Part shown: positions 35,988-45,188 of the stretch, piece after piece
Position numbering within the stretch: the first letter of the stretch is position 1
Layout: each line of letters starts with the position of its first letter
From: Holtiella tumoricola
GTDB taxonomy: Bacteria > Bacillota > Clostridia > Lachnospirales > Cellulosilyticaceae
Assembly (NCBI RefSeq): GCF_027857615.1
Contig: NZ_JAQIFT010000040.1
Span: 1 to 64,000, forward strand
Direction: 5' to 3'
Length of the DNA: 64,000 nucleotides
The notes under the pieces: generated by a model
What the model was told of the DNA's origin: nothing
Seen by the model: the letters and a program-made list of their open reading frames with translations, nothing else
Database searches by the model: none
Translations under genes and position numbers: made by a program

Positions 35988-37028
35988 TTAATGTGTATGC
36001 ATATATACATCTGGATTTTGTTTATCTTCAACCCAATAGAGTTTATCTGCGACAAGCACTTCTTCATTTAGTTTAACAGGTACAACGCCTCTTGATTGAG
36101 CAAGTTCGCTGGTTCCTAGTATAAAGTCTCTAAAGACATTATAAGAGCCATCATCAATTAAGTGACCAAAGTGTCTATAAATAGGTTGGCCATCTAGCAT
36201 ATAATCTTCAAATTTGAAGATATTACCGATGACTTCAAGAAGAGGTTCTTCTTTAATCCATTTAAACATGGTTTGGCCTGCACGAGGCGTTTGTTTGCCT
36301 GTACGACCACCAATTTTAACCCAATAGTATTTTTGAGGGTTACGGCTCCATGCTTGTGTTGGGCAAACTTTAACGCAAGCACCGCAACCAATACATTTTC
36401 CCGGTTGTTTGATCGCTTTACCATTTTGTGCGCCTAAGGCTGCTGTTACATGTTGCCCACATTCACGGACACAAGCACCACAGCCAACACAACGATTATA
36501 GTCCCAATCAATTTTAGACATACCCATAATACCAAAATCAGCCATATTGGCTTTTGCACAGTCATTAGGGCATCCTACAATGACAACTTTTAAATGATAA
36601 TGATTTGGATAAATAATTTTTTCTACTTTTTTTGCTAGCGCAACTGTATCGATATTGCCAAATGGACAGTGGATACTTCCTATACAGTTAATAATATTAC
36701 GTGCACCAATACTTGCATAGCCTTCTTGGGTTGTATCCAGATCAATACCACATACATCAACTTCCATTGTCTTAATAATAGGTTCGAGAAGCTTATTGAC
36801 TGCCTCAACATCTTTATAAGAGATGTTAGGAATAGACAGTTTTTGTCTTGTTTGCATATGGATTTGCCCAGAACCATATTTATCAGCTATTTCTTGTACA
36901 ATAGGAAGTAAACTTGATGGAAATAAACTTCCAGGAATACGAATACTTACCATAAACTCACCACGAACTTTAGATTCACGGTATTCATTACTTCTAAGTT
37001 TTGCAATATCAAGATTTCCAATCATCAT
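35988..37028 (-). CDS. asrC: Anaerobic sulfite reductase subunit C
   Basis: This ~346-residue siroheme/4Fe-4S catalytic subunit reduces sulfite to sulfide. It has a ferredoxin-like nitrite/sulfite reductase half (GSGQIHMQTRQKL) and the siroheme/cluster cysteines in NCIGSIHCPFG and VIVGCPNDCAKA. Two added 4Fe-4S motifs are RCVGCGACVRECG and KCIGCGACVKVCP. Two adjacent ATG codons (37028, 37025) follow AGGAGGTGA; the second has better spacing. It is the last gene of asrABC, and its ribosome-binding site overlaps the asrB stop. Confidence 0.95.
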   Translation of the reverse strand: MMIGNLDIAKLRSNEYRESKVRGEFMVSIRIPGSLFPSSLLPIVQEIADKYGSGQIHMQTRQKLSIPNISYKDVEAVNKLLEPIIKTMEVDVCGIDLDTTQEGYASIGARNIINCIGSIHCPFGNIDTVALAKKVEKIIYPNHYHLKVVIVGCPNDCAKANMADFGIMGMSKIDWDYNRCVGCGACVRECGQHVTAALGAQNGKAIKQPGKCIGCGACVKVCPTQAWSRNPQKYYWVKIGGRTGKQTPRAGQTMFKWIKEEPLLEVIGNIFKFEDYMLDGQPIYRHFGHLIDDGSYNVFRDFILGTSELAQSRGVVPVKLNEEVLVADKLYWVEDKQNPDVYMHTH

Positions 37029-37036
37029 GTCACCTC

Positions 37037-37852
37037 CTAATCTATAAGCTTTTTAGCTTGATCATATCTAAAGATTGGTCCATCTAAACAGACATATGTT
37101 TCATTAATTTTACAATGGCCACATTTACCTACTGCACAGCTCATATTACGTTCAAAAGAAAGCCAAATATGATGATCATTAATACCATAGTTACTACAAG
37201 CAAGTGCGGTCATCTTCATCATAATTGGAGGCCCAACAATAACAATATGAAGGTCTTGATATTTATCTTTATCTTTTAATAGAGGAAGTTTATCTAAGTG
37301 TTCGGTTACACGTCCACCTAAATAATGACCTACATTATCAGGTTCATCTAGTGTAATTTGAAGAGATAAACATTCTGACCAACGTTTGATATCCTCTTGA
37401 AAAAGGATTAAAGATTCATTTTTAAACCCAAATAATACGTTAATATCTTTAACCAGCTTCATATCATTAGCAATTGTATCCACCATAGAGCGTACAGGGG
37501 CTACACCAGAACCACCTCCAATAATAATGATTCTTTTGTCTTTATAAACTTCAAAAGGAAAACCGTGTCCATAAGGACCACGTAAATAGATATTATCACC
37601 AGGTTTAAGTTCAAAGAGGGCATCCGTTACTGTGCCTACACGTCGAATGAGAAGCTCAATGATACCTTCTTTTTTATCAAAACGACTTATAGAGATAGGT
37701 GCTTCACCAACTTTTGATAAGGAGACTTGAACAAATTGTCCATATTGAATTTCATCAATATGATCGAAAGTTACACGGAACAAATACTCTACAGATGTTT
37801 GTGGAATAATTTCTACAAGTTTATAGGCTTTGGGTAAAAGATTATTTTTCAT
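37037..37852 (-). CDS. asrB: Anaerobic sulfite reductase subunit B
   Basis: This 271-residue FAD/NAD(P)H-binding electron-transfer subunit resembles dihydroorotate dehydrogenase electron-transfer proteins. It has a flavin-binding barrel with RGPYGHGFPFE, a nucleotide-binding IIIGGGSGVAPVRS and a C-terminal iron-sulfur site MSCAVGKCGHCKI...YVCLDGPIF. It passes electrons between AsrA and AsrC. Its start overlaps asrA by 11 nt. Confidence 0.95.
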   Translation of the reverse strand: MKNNLLPKAYKLVEIIPQTSVEYLFRVTFDHIDEIQYGQFVQVSLSKVGEAPISISRFDKKEGIIELLIRRVGTVTDALFELKPGDNIYLRGPYGHGFPFEVYKDKRIIIIGGGSGVAPVRSMVDTIANDMKLVKDINVLFGFKNESLILFQEDIKRWSECLSLQITLDEPDNVGHYLGGRVTEHLDKLPLLKDKDKYQDLHIVIVGPPIMMKMTALACSNYGINDHHIWLSFERNMSCAVGKCGHCKINETYVCLDGPIFRYDQAKKLID

Positions 37853-38867
37853 GGAGATATTCCTCCTTTAATACTTTGGTTAAAGTATTAACCGCATCAA
37901 TATAGGAGATATATTTAGGACAACTTTCTTCGCACCTTCCACAACCTACACACATATTCCCTTGATGGAAACGTTTTCTGAAGTCATAAACTTTGTGTAA
38001 TACATGGAAACGGCCTCGTTCTCTTTGTGTATTACGGAAACTATGCCCACCAGCCATGTCAGTAAATTTTTTAAAGTGGCAAGATGACCATACACGTCTA
38101 CGTTCACCAACTGTTTTATTTTCGTTATAGAAGAGGTCGGTTGTTGTAAAGCATGTACATGTTGGACAATTTAAGTTACAGCGCCCACAATCAATACAAC
38201 GATCATAGGTTTCCCACATAGGATGTTCAAAGATTGCTCTTGGCATATCATCTACATCAGGTGGCGTAACGGTTACATCATTATGTTGTGGAAAAGTAAA
38301 GGTATAATCAACTTGTTCACTTTCAACACCTTCAAGATAGTTTGTAAAGGTATCGCCGTTTAGCTCAAGATAAATTTCTTGATCTTTAACAGTCATACCC
38401 ATTACAAAATCGTCAGTTTGGTCACCTCCCATAGATTTACAGAAACAACTTCTAAAACTATGTGGACACTCTAAAATAATAAAGTGTACTTTTTCACGTA
38501 AGCGATTGTAGTAGAAGTCGGGGTCACCATTTTTTTGATAGAGTGTATCTAGTCGGTGAATACCTGTAATGTCACAAGCACGTGCAATAACTAACTTTTC
38601 TTTAGAAGGAAGTTGAGGTACACGATACCCTGTTTCATCGAAATAGAGAATAGTTTGGGTAATTGGGAAAACCACTTCTTTTGCAGAGCTGTGAGAGCGT
38701 TCAGTCAGTTCCATCGTGCTATAGTCATGTACTTGATCATAGCGAATATAATCTGTATCAGCAAAGCTACCTTTGCCAATAAAGCGTTTAGGTGCCCAGA
38801 TTTCATATTCATTTTCTAGAGCTTGTAGGAGATCGTTAAACGCTTTAATTTTGAGTTTATAGCCCAT
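37842..38867 (-). CDS. asrA: Anaerobic sulfite reductase subunit A
   Basis: This 341-residue ferredoxin-like electron-entry subunit has two 4Fe-4S clusters, CIDCGRCNLNCPTCTC and CVGCGRCEESCP. The N-terminal part (IRYDQVHDYSTMELTERSHS) is typical of AsrA. AAGGAG precedes the ATG at 38867. It is the first gene of the operon, whose promoter must lie in 38870-39000, shared with the divergent S1-domain gene. Confidence 0.94.
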   Translation of the reverse strand: MGYKLKIKAFNDLLQALENEYEIWAPKRFIGKGSFADTDYIRYDQVHDYSTMELTERSHSSAKEVVFPITQTILYFDETGYRVPQLPSKEKLVIARACDITGIHRLDTLYQKNGDPDFYYNRLREKVHFIILECPHSFRSCFCKSMGGDQTDDFVMGMTVKDQEIYLELNGDTFTNYLEGVESEQVDYTFTFPQHNDVTVTPPDVDDMPRAIFEHPMWETYDRCIDCGRCNLNCPTCTCFTTTDLFYNENKTVGERRRVWSSCHFKKFTDMAGGHSFRNTQRERGRFHVLHKVYDFRKRFHQGNMCVGCGRCEESCPKYISYIDAVNTLTKVLKEEYLHEK

Positions 38868-38898
38868 CTGTTATACTCCTTTTCCATAAAATTTACTT

Positions 38899-38960
38899 TA
38901 AAGGTAGTATGTCCCAAAATATCTTATTCATTTATTCTTTTAAAAAAAGTCCTACCTTTA
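38899..38960. promoter_or_regulatory. Spaced inverted repeat in asrA/cvfB divergent region
   Basis: TAAAGGTAG (38899-38907) and CTACCTTTA (38952-38960) are a perfect 9-bp inverted repeat 44 nt apart in the only intergenic space between asrA and the S1-domain gene. It could be a looping operator for asr or one RNA stem. No known regulator site was recognised. Confidence 0.35.
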
Positions 38961-39024
38961 TGTCTTTACCAATTTGTGTTATACTACATCAATCAAAGGA
39001 TTTATTGTAGTAAGGAGAAATAAA

Positions 39025-39864
39025 ATGATCGTATTAGGTAAAGTACAAACACTCAAAGCTGTAAGAAGAACAGATTTTGGAGTTTATTTAAAAGAATTAG
39101 AAGAAACAAGTGAAGAAGAAGTATTTATTCCTCGTCAAGAAGTCGCACAAGATTTAGAAATGGGGGCAGAACTTTCTGTTTTTGTCTACCGTGACACAGA
39201 AGACCGCCTTATTGCTACTGTGCATATTCCCAAATTAACACTTGGTAATGTAGCTAAGCTCAAAGTAGTTGATGTCACTTCTATTGGAGCGTTCTTAGAA
39301 TGGGGACTTCAAAAAGACCTCTTCTTACCATTCAAACAACAAGTGGGTAAACCACAAAAAGATCAAGAAGTACTCGTTGGTCTTTATATTGATAAAAGTG
39401 ACCGTCTCTGTGCAACAATGAAAATTTATGACATGTTAAAATGTGATGCACCGTACAAGCAAAATCAAAGTGTTAGTGGGATTGTTTATAGCATTAAGCC
39501 AGAACTAGGGGCTTTGGTAGCTGTTGAAGATGGTTACCATGGTCTTATCCCTACTAATGAAATGATGAATTCTATCCGTGTAGGAGATCAACTTAACGTG
39601 CGTGTTAAGAACATTCGTCCAGATGGTAAACTGGTTTTAAGCTTACGTAAACAAGCTTTCCAACAAATGGAGGATGATGCCACTAAAGTTATGAACCTAC
39701 TTGAAGCTCAAGGTGGTACATTGGCTTTAGGAGATAAGAGCTCTCCACAAGAGATTAAAGCACAACTTGGCATCAGTAAAGCTTCTTTCAAACGTGCTAT
39801 AGGACGTCTTTTAAAAGAAGGAGCCATTTCACTTACAGACACAGGTATCAAACGTAACTGGTAG
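39025..39864 (+). CDS. cvfB: CvfB-like S1 RNA-binding protein
   Basis: This 279-residue protein starts at ATG 39025 behind AAGGAG (39012-39017). It has several consecutive S1-type OB folds (FGVYLKELEETSEEEVFIPR; VTSIGAFLEWGLQKDLFLP; ALVAVEDGYHGLIPTNEM) and ends in a winged-helix domain (IKAQLGISKASFKRAIGRLL). This is the layout of CvfB/YitL, an RNA-binding protein affecting virulence-gene expression in staphylococci. It stands alone with its own terminator. Confidence 0.88.
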   Translation: MIVLGKVQTLKAVRRTDFGVYLKELEETSEEEVFIPRQEVAQDLEMGAELSVFVYRDTEDRLIATVHIPKLTLGNVAKLKVVDVTSIGAFLEWGLQKDLFLPFKQQVGKPQKDQEVLVGLYIDKSDRLCATMKIYDMLKCDAPYKQNQSVSGIVYSIKPELGALVAVEDGYHGLIPTNEMMNSIRVGDQLNVRVKNIRPDGKLVLSLRKQAFQQMEDDATKVMNLLEAQGGTLALGDKSSPQEIKAQLGISKASFKRAIGRLLKEGAISLTDTGIKRNW

Positions 39865-39871
39865 TCCATTT

Positions 39872-39925
39872 AATCCCGTATTTGAGATAAGTCTTATAAA
39901 GACTTACTGAAATACGGGATTTTTC
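39872..39925 (+). terminator. Terminator after cvfB
   Basis: AATCCCGTATTT (39872-39883) pairs with AAATACGGGATT (39910-39921), with an inner AAGTCTT/AGACTT stem, then TTTCT. Confidence 0.88.
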
Positions 39926-40008
39926 TATATAAGAAGATAGATAGATGCTATAATATTATATAATTGTATAAAATTTAAGTCGTTTGCTAAGAATAAACGG
40001 AGGTAGTT

Positions 40009-41064
40009 ATGGAAGCAACAAAAAGTTTTTTATTACTTCAAAAGCTTTATGAAACTCATGATTTATCGAAGGAAGAATGGCTTTATCTACTTGAACATTA
40101 TACGGATGCATTAGCATGTAGCGCACGTGAACTTGCACATCAAGTAAGCACACATTATTTTGGAAAACGGGTTTATTTAAGAGGGCTTATTGAGTTTACA
40201 AATATTTGCCATAGGCACTGTCTTTATTGTGGACTTAGAAGTGAAAATGAAAATGTCGTACGCTATCGCCTAGATCAAGAGACCATTCTTGCATGTTGTG
40301 AAGAGGGGTATAAGTTAGGTTATCGTACCTTTGTTCTTCAAGGAGGTGAAGATACTTATTTTACGGATGAGCGTATAGAAGCATTGGTAAAAGGTATTCA
40401 TGAGAGATATCCTGATTGTGCAATTACCCTCTCAATAGGTGAACGTAGTTATGCGTCTTATTTACGATTCTACCAAGCGGGTGCAAGACGTTTCCTATTG
40501 CGCCATGAAACAGCTTCTAAACAGCTTTATGAATCCCTCCATCCTCATATGAGCTTTGAACACCGTATAAAATGCTTAAAAGATTTAAAAACTATAGGCT
40601 ATCAAGTAGGAGCGGGATTTTTAGTAGGCGTACCAGGGCAAACTATGGAGGATTTAGTAGAGGATTTTTGTTTCCTAAAACAATTAGATCCCCATATGGT
40701 AGGTATTGGTCCTTTTATGCCACAAAAAGATACACCTCTTGGTAACTTTACGAGTGGAACAGCTGAGTTTACAACCTTCTTATTAAGTTTGATTCGTTTG
40801 ATGCTTCCAGATGTATTATTGCCAGCGACAACAGCTCTTGCAACACTTGATCCTAAAGGTGGTGAAATGGGGCTTTTATCAGGCGCAAATGTTGTTATGC
40901 CAAACTTATCCCCTATAGAAGTAAGGCACCAGTATGCCCTTTATGATGGAAAAGTCTATGTGGGAACAGAGTCTGCACTTTGTCAGCAACAAATCTTAAA
41001 TAATATAGAAAATGTAGGATTTATACCTGATTTTTCTATAGGTCATAGTCCACGTTGTTGCTAA
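40009..41064 (+). CDS. hydE: [FeFe]-hydrogenase maturase HydE
   Basis: This 351-residue radical-SAM enzyme takes part in building the diiron subsite of [FeFe]-hydrogenase. The cluster motif is CHRHCLYC within FTNICHRHCLYCGLRSEN. FVLQGGEDTYF, GAGFLVGVPGQT and GPFMPQKDTPL are HydE hallmarks. GGAGG precedes the ATG at 40009. hydF and hydG are not adjacent. It signals hydrogen metabolism in an anaerobe. Confidence 0.95.
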   Translation: MEATKSFLLLQKLYETHDLSKEEWLYLLEHYTDALACSARELAHQVSTHYFGKRVYLRGLIEFTNICHRHCLYCGLRSENENVVRYRLDQETILACCEEGYKLGYRTFVLQGGEDTYFTDERIEALVKGIHERYPDCAITLSIGERSYASYLRFYQAGARRFLLRHETASKQLYESLHPHMSFEHRIKCLKDLKTIGYQVGAGFLVGVPGQTMEDLVEDFCFLKQLDPHMVGIGPFMPQKDTPLGNFTSGTAEFTTFLLSLIRLMLPDVLLPATTALATLDPKGGEMGLLSGANVVMPNLSPIEVRHQYALYDGKVYVGTESALCQQQILNNIENVGFIPDFSIGHSPRCC

Positions 41065-41071
41065 CTTATAT

Positions 41072-41099
41072 TTGACATACTCATCAAATATGCTATAAA
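41072..41099 (+). promoter_or_regulatory. Promoter of brnQ
   Basis: TTGACA (41072-41077) and TATAAA (41094-41099) have a 16-nt spacer, 48 nt before the brnQ start. No T-box or riboswitch is evident in the short leader. Confidence 0.6.
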
Positions 41100-41146
41100 G
41101 GATAAGACGGAATAATTATACATAAACAGCATAAGGAGTAGACATT

Positions 41147-42436
41147 ATGAAAAAAAATCAATCCATGCAAGAAATTATCATCTTAGGATTTGCCTTATTT
41201 GCCATGTTTTTTGGATCAGGTAACCTTATATTTCCACCTTTTCTAGGACGCTTAGTCGGTGAACAATACTTAGTTGCATGTATAGGCTTTATCGCTATGG
41301 GTGTCGGTTTGCCACTTTTAGGTGTTATGGCAACAGCTAAAGCTGATGGTCAGTTTCACCTTGTTGCCGAACGTGTTGGAAAGGTATTTTCTATTGTTTT
41401 AATGACAGCACTCATTTTAGCAATAGGACCATTTCTTGCAATCCCAAGAACAGCAGCAACAACTTTTGAAATGAGTATTAGGCCTTTTTTACCAAACTTA
41501 AGTCCTGTTATTGTCATTGCACTTTACTTTTGTTTAACATTATTTTTTGTTTTTAAACCTGGAAAAGTGATTGATGTCATTGGGAAGTTTTTAACACCAG
41601 CTTTATTAGTTATCTTAGCTATTATCATTATTAAAGGTATTTTCATTCCAATTGGTCCTTTAACTGAAAATACAATAGAACATGTCTTTACAACTTCTCT
41701 TATTGAAGGATACCAAACCATGGATGCTCTTGCAGCGGTATGTTTTGGCGGGCTGATTGTTGCTAATCTTAAGCAAAAAGGTTATTCAGATACATCGAGT
41801 ATTATTAAAGCAACACTAAAATCTTCTCTGATTGCTTTAGTAGGATTAGGACTTATTTATGGAGGATTAATCTTTGTTGGCGCCCATACTTCAACTCTTG
41901 TAGGTGAGTATGAAAAAACAGCACTTGTTATAGAAATTACACGTCAAATTCTTGGTGAGATGGGTGCAGTTTTCTTAGCTTTAGCAGTAGGACTTGCTTG
42001 TTTAACAACTTCTATTGGGCTCACAACAACAGGTGCAAACTATTTTTCAAATCTCTCTAAGGGAAGACTCTCTTATAATCTTGTAGCAGTCTTAATCAGT
42101 TTATTAAGTTTTGCGATTGCCTTACTTGGAGTAGACAATATTGTTGGTTTAACCGTTCCAGTTCTTAAGATTCTTTATCCAATGATTATTGTATTAGTCA
42201 TCTTTACATTAGCAGGAAAAGTAGTAGATGATGATAGAATTTATCGTATCACTACCTATGTAACACTTATTGTCTCTATACTTGATGTACTAGGACAAAG
42301 TTTTAAAATCGAATTCTTACAAAATATTATAAGCTATTTACCTTTTGCAGCCTATGATTTTAGCTGGCTTATACCAGCCGTAGTTGCTTTAATTCTTACC
42401 AAATTCTTTGTAATATTTAAAACAAAAAAAGCATAA
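41147..42436 (+). CDS. brnQ: Branched-chain amino acid carrier BrnQ
   Basis: This 429-residue LIVCS-family Na+/H+-coupled importer of Leu, Ile and Val has about twelve TM helices. The family start block GFALFAMFFGSGNLIFPPFLG and the inner LAIGPFLAIPRTAATTFEM are clear. AAGGAG precedes the ATG. It is monocistronic with its own promoter and terminator. Confidence 0.95.
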   Translation: MKKNQSMQEIIILGFALFAMFFGSGNLIFPPFLGRLVGEQYLVACIGFIAMGVGLPLLGVMATAKADGQFHLVAERVGKVFSIVLMTALILAIGPFLAIPRTAATTFEMSIRPFLPNLSPVIVIALYFCLTLFFVFKPGKVIDVIGKFLTPALLVILAIIIIKGIFIPIGPLTENTIEHVFTTSLIEGYQTMDALAAVCFGGLIVANLKQKGYSDTSSIIKATLKSSLIALVGLGLIYGGLIFVGAHTSTLVGEYEKTALVIEITRQILGEMGAVFLALAVGLACLTTSIGLTTTGANYFSNLSKGRLSYNLVAVLISLLSFAIALLGVDNIVGLTVPVLKILYPMIIVLVIFTLAGKVVDDDRIYRITTYVTLIVSILDVLGQSFKIEFLQNIISYLPFAAYDFSWLIPAVVALILTKFFVIFKTKKA

Positions 42437-42442
42437 AATTAA

Positions 42443-42493
42443 AAAGCAGTTTAAGCAGTTTAATAAACTTTGAAAGAGTTTTTAAACTGCTTT
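42443..42493 (+). terminator. Terminator after brnQ
   Basis: AAAGCAGTTTAA (42443-42454) pairs with TTAAACTGCTTT (42482-42493) and A/T-rich sequence follows. The loop holds a second copy of GCAGTTTAA, giving alternative pairings. Confidence 0.75.
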
Positions 42494-42575
42494 ATTCTTG
42501 AAAGTTGAATAAACATTTTTCTTTTTTATCATACTAGTGGAGTAACCCTTTCCGTTAATTCGTGTGAAATAATTA

Positions 42576-42604
42576 TTGACATCTCTTAAGTTGTGCATTA
42601 GTCT
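42576..42604 (+). promoter_or_regulatory. Probable promoter of the HNH-tailed gene
   Basis: TTGACA (42576-42581) and TAGTCT (42599-42604) have a 17-nt spacer, 36 nt before the start. Confidence 0.5.
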
Positions 42605-42639
42605 AATAAGGTTAAAACAAGAAAGTTAGAGGACGAAAC

Positions 42640-44211
42640 ATGAATCAACAAGACATTATACTTAAAAAAGCCTTTCATGAGGAAATGATCGCACTTTACA
42701 AACGTATTGTCAAAGAGCTTAAATATAAATCACCACGTTTGCTTGAAATGATTAATAAGTATGGTGGGTATGAAGCAGCTATTAAAATTCTCCCAACAGA
42801 TGCCCATACATTTGATTTTACTTTACTCTGGGAGCAACAGCGCCTAGATCTATCTATTGAAGCCTTAGTGACTAAAGAAAAATACCAACCCCTTTTCCCA
42901 GATGATGTCGTAAAACTTTGTCAGCGTAGATTGGACGAATATAATTACGCACCTAATCATATTGAAGAAGAGGTAGAAGAAGAGATTACACCTTTTGTAG
43001 AAGACTTATCCCTTTTAAAAGAAGAGCTTCTTAACATGCCAAAAGAACAAGAGCCAGAGCCACTTATAAGTGAAGATTATATGGCAAAACCTATTTTAGC
43101 TGCTGATTGGGCAGACCTTTTTATGAAAACAACGATTTTCACCAAAATGAATCAAGACCTTATTCTAAAAATGTATAGTTTAGGAAGTCTTAATATCACA
43201 CCAGAATTATTAGCGGAATTAGAAGGGTACTCTTCTAAATACCCATTTTATGAAGTTATTCTCTCTCTTTGTAAACGTATCAAAGCTGCCCTTAAAATTG
43301 AAGTACCAAAAAATGATGATGGTAAACTTCTTTGGTGGCAGTTACTCTTTACAGGTTATTATGAAAACAATCAAAAATTCTGTTTTAACCTTCGTATTGA
43401 ATTAGACCAGGCACTTACAATGCTCATGGAAGAAAAGATGATTACACAAGTAGAGCGTGAACAGGCTCCAAATTATGAAACTTTAGAAGTTGAAGCTATT
43501 TTCCCACCAACTCCAGTGGACCTAGAAAACGAAGAGGCTAAAGCATCTAAAAAGTCTATCTTTAGTGAAACAGGTCAATTACCTTCTTTAGATGACTTTA
43601 TTGACTTTCTTATTGATGATACGCCAAAAGAGGTTAAACCTGCACCAACTCAAACACAAGAACAGCCTCAAACACAAACACCTTCTAAGCCTCCAATGAT
43701 GGCATATCACAGTGATACACACGAAAGTGAAGCTTTTGAAAGTGAAAAGCAAGATGAAATTGTAGCTGATGAAGTAGCGGTTGAAGTTGAAAGACAAGAA
43801 GAAATACCAGTCATACCAACAGCACCAGTTAAGGTTGAACCTATTACTGAAGTTCTACCAGAGTCCACAGCAGAAGAAGTCTCTATAGATGTAGTCCCTA
43901 AAGAAATAGTATCTGAAGTAGCCCCTGAAACGAATACTATATGGGAAGAAAAGAAAGCCGAATGTCTAAGCTACTATGGTGCAGTATGTGACCTTTGTGG
44001 TTTTGACTTTGGATATACTTATGGTCTAGAGTTTGAAGGACTGATTGAAGTGCATAACTTACAACCTGAAAAAAATCTAGAATCTATTGATCCTCATCAA
44101 GACTTAATCCCTATTTGTCGCAACTGTAAAACTGTACTTCATGCAAGAACACCACATTTTACAGTAGAAGAAGTGAAAACTTTTATTGCAAAAGCTCAAG
44201 ACGCAGAATAA
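42640..44211 (+). CDS. HNH-like endonuclease with long linker
   Basis: This 523-residue protein starts behind AGAGGACG. The N-terminal ~80 residues (YKSPRLLEMINKYGGYEAAI ... LLWEQQRLDLSIEALV) form a small helical domain that I have seen attached to HNH or restriction proteins. A second helical domain lies at ~150-290. Residues ~310-435 are a low-complexity Pro/Glu/Gln/Val linker. The C-terminus is an HNH-type zinc module: CDLCGFDFG ... LIEVHNLQPE ... LIPICRNC. The usual H-H is H-N here. Flanked by core genes on both sides; its role (repair, restriction or none) is unknown. Confidence 0.7.
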   Translation: MNQQDIILKKAFHEEMIALYKRIVKELKYKSPRLLEMINKYGGYEAAIKILPTDAHTFDFTLLWEQQRLDLSIEALVTKEKYQPLFPDDVVKLCQRRLDEYNYAPNHIEEEVEEEITPFVEDLSLLKEELLNMPKEQEPEPLISEDYMAKPILAADWADLFMKTTIFTKMNQDLILKMYSLGSLNITPELLAELEGYSSKYPFYEVILSLCKRIKAALKIEVPKNDDGKLLWWQLLFTGYYENNQKFCFNLRIELDQALTMLMEEKMITQVEREQAPNYETLEVEAIFPPTPVDLENEEAKASKKSIFSETGQLPSLDDFIDFLIDDTPKEVKPAPTQTQEQPQTQTPSKPPMMAYHSDTHESEAFESEKQDEIVADEVAVEVERQEEIPVIPTAPVKVEPITEVLPESTAEEVSIDVVPKEIVSEVAPETNTIWEEKKAECLSYYGAVCDLCGFDFGYTYGLEFEGLIEVHNLQPEKNLESIDPHQDLIPICRNCKTVLHARTPHFTVEEVKTFIAKAQDAE

Positions 44212-44307
44212 TTCTGCGCCTTGTTTGTTTCTCGCTCTTCCTATGCTATACTTAATATTAGATTTTGACTATTATACATAAGTGAGTTTGAGTAGGGAGG
44301 GATTATC

Positions 44308-45108
44308 ATGAGAACAGCACTTATTACAGGTGCAACTAGTGGAATAGGACTAGCTTATGCTCAAGCATTTGCCGAAAGAGGTTATCAACTTATTCTAACA
44401 GGACGTAGGCAAGAAAAGTTAGAAGAAATAGCACATACCTTAAGTCATACCTATCATATTCCAGTTACAATTTGTGTCGTAGACTTTAAAGATACAAAGG
44501 CATTTGAACGCTTTAGTGATTTTATTAAGGCTCAAAAAGATATTGAGATTCTTGTTAACAACGCTGGTTATGGATTAAAAAAATCTTTCATAGAAGATGA
44601 ATTAGAGACTCAACTTGAAATGCTTCAAGTTCATATTACAGCAAGTGTAACCCTTGCACATCTTGTTGCAAATCAACTTAAAACAGCACATAAAAATGGG
44701 TGTATTATTAACGTTTGTTCCCTTGCTGCGTTTACACCATTACCTTCATCGGCTATGTATTGCAGTACCAAACAATTTCTTATTAAGTTCTCTGAATCCT
44801 TAGCAATGGAACTTAAGCCTTATAATATCCAAGTACAAGCACTTTGCCCAGGGTTTGTACATACAGATTTTCACAGTCGTTTAGATATCTCAGAAGAAGC
44901 ATGTAAAAACTATGGTATTATTACTTGGGGAACACCAGAAGAAGTTGTTAAAGCTTCTTTACGTGGCCTTATTCATCATCAGGTGTTTGTCATTCCAGGC
45001 GGTTTCAACAAACTTTGTTACAATCTTCTAAAATGGATACCACGCCCTCTTTATTTAGAACTTGTAGGTCGTTATAGTGGTCAGTTCAGTTCAAAAAACA
45101 AAGAGTAG
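44308..45108 (+). CDS. Short-chain dehydrogenase/reductase
   Basis: This 266-residue NAD(P)-dependent oxidoreductase has the classical SDR signs: TGATSGIG cofactor loop, NNAGYG, and the catalytic S and YxxxK (YCSTKQF). The RR following the third strand (TGRRQEK) suggests NADP. The C-terminal ~50 residues are hydrophobic, as in membrane-associated SDRs of the YqjQ/DltE group. The substrate is unknown. GGGAGGG precedes the ATG. Confidence 0.9.
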   Translation: MRTALITGATSGIGLAYAQAFAERGYQLILTGRRQEKLEEIAHTLSHTYHIPVTICVVDFKDTKAFERFSDFIKAQKDIEILVNNAGYGLKKSFIEDELETQLEMLQVHITASVTLAHLVANQLKTAHKNGCIINVCSLAAFTPLPSSAMYCSTKQFLIKFSESLAMELKPYNIQVQALCPGFVHTDFHSRLDISEEACKNYGIITWGTPEEVVKASLRGLIHHQVFVIPGGFNKLCYNLLKWIPRPLYLELVGRYSGQFSSKNKE

Positions 45109-45188
45109 GCATAATAATCCTCCTTTTTACACATTTTAAAAGTGTTAGTGCGATAACATTATAAAATGTACAAAGGAGGATTTATTTT

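Noticed and set aside
41065..41146. T-box or leucine riboswitch before brnQ
   Set aside because: The leader from promoter to start codon is under 60 nt and lacks any T-box sequence or terminator.
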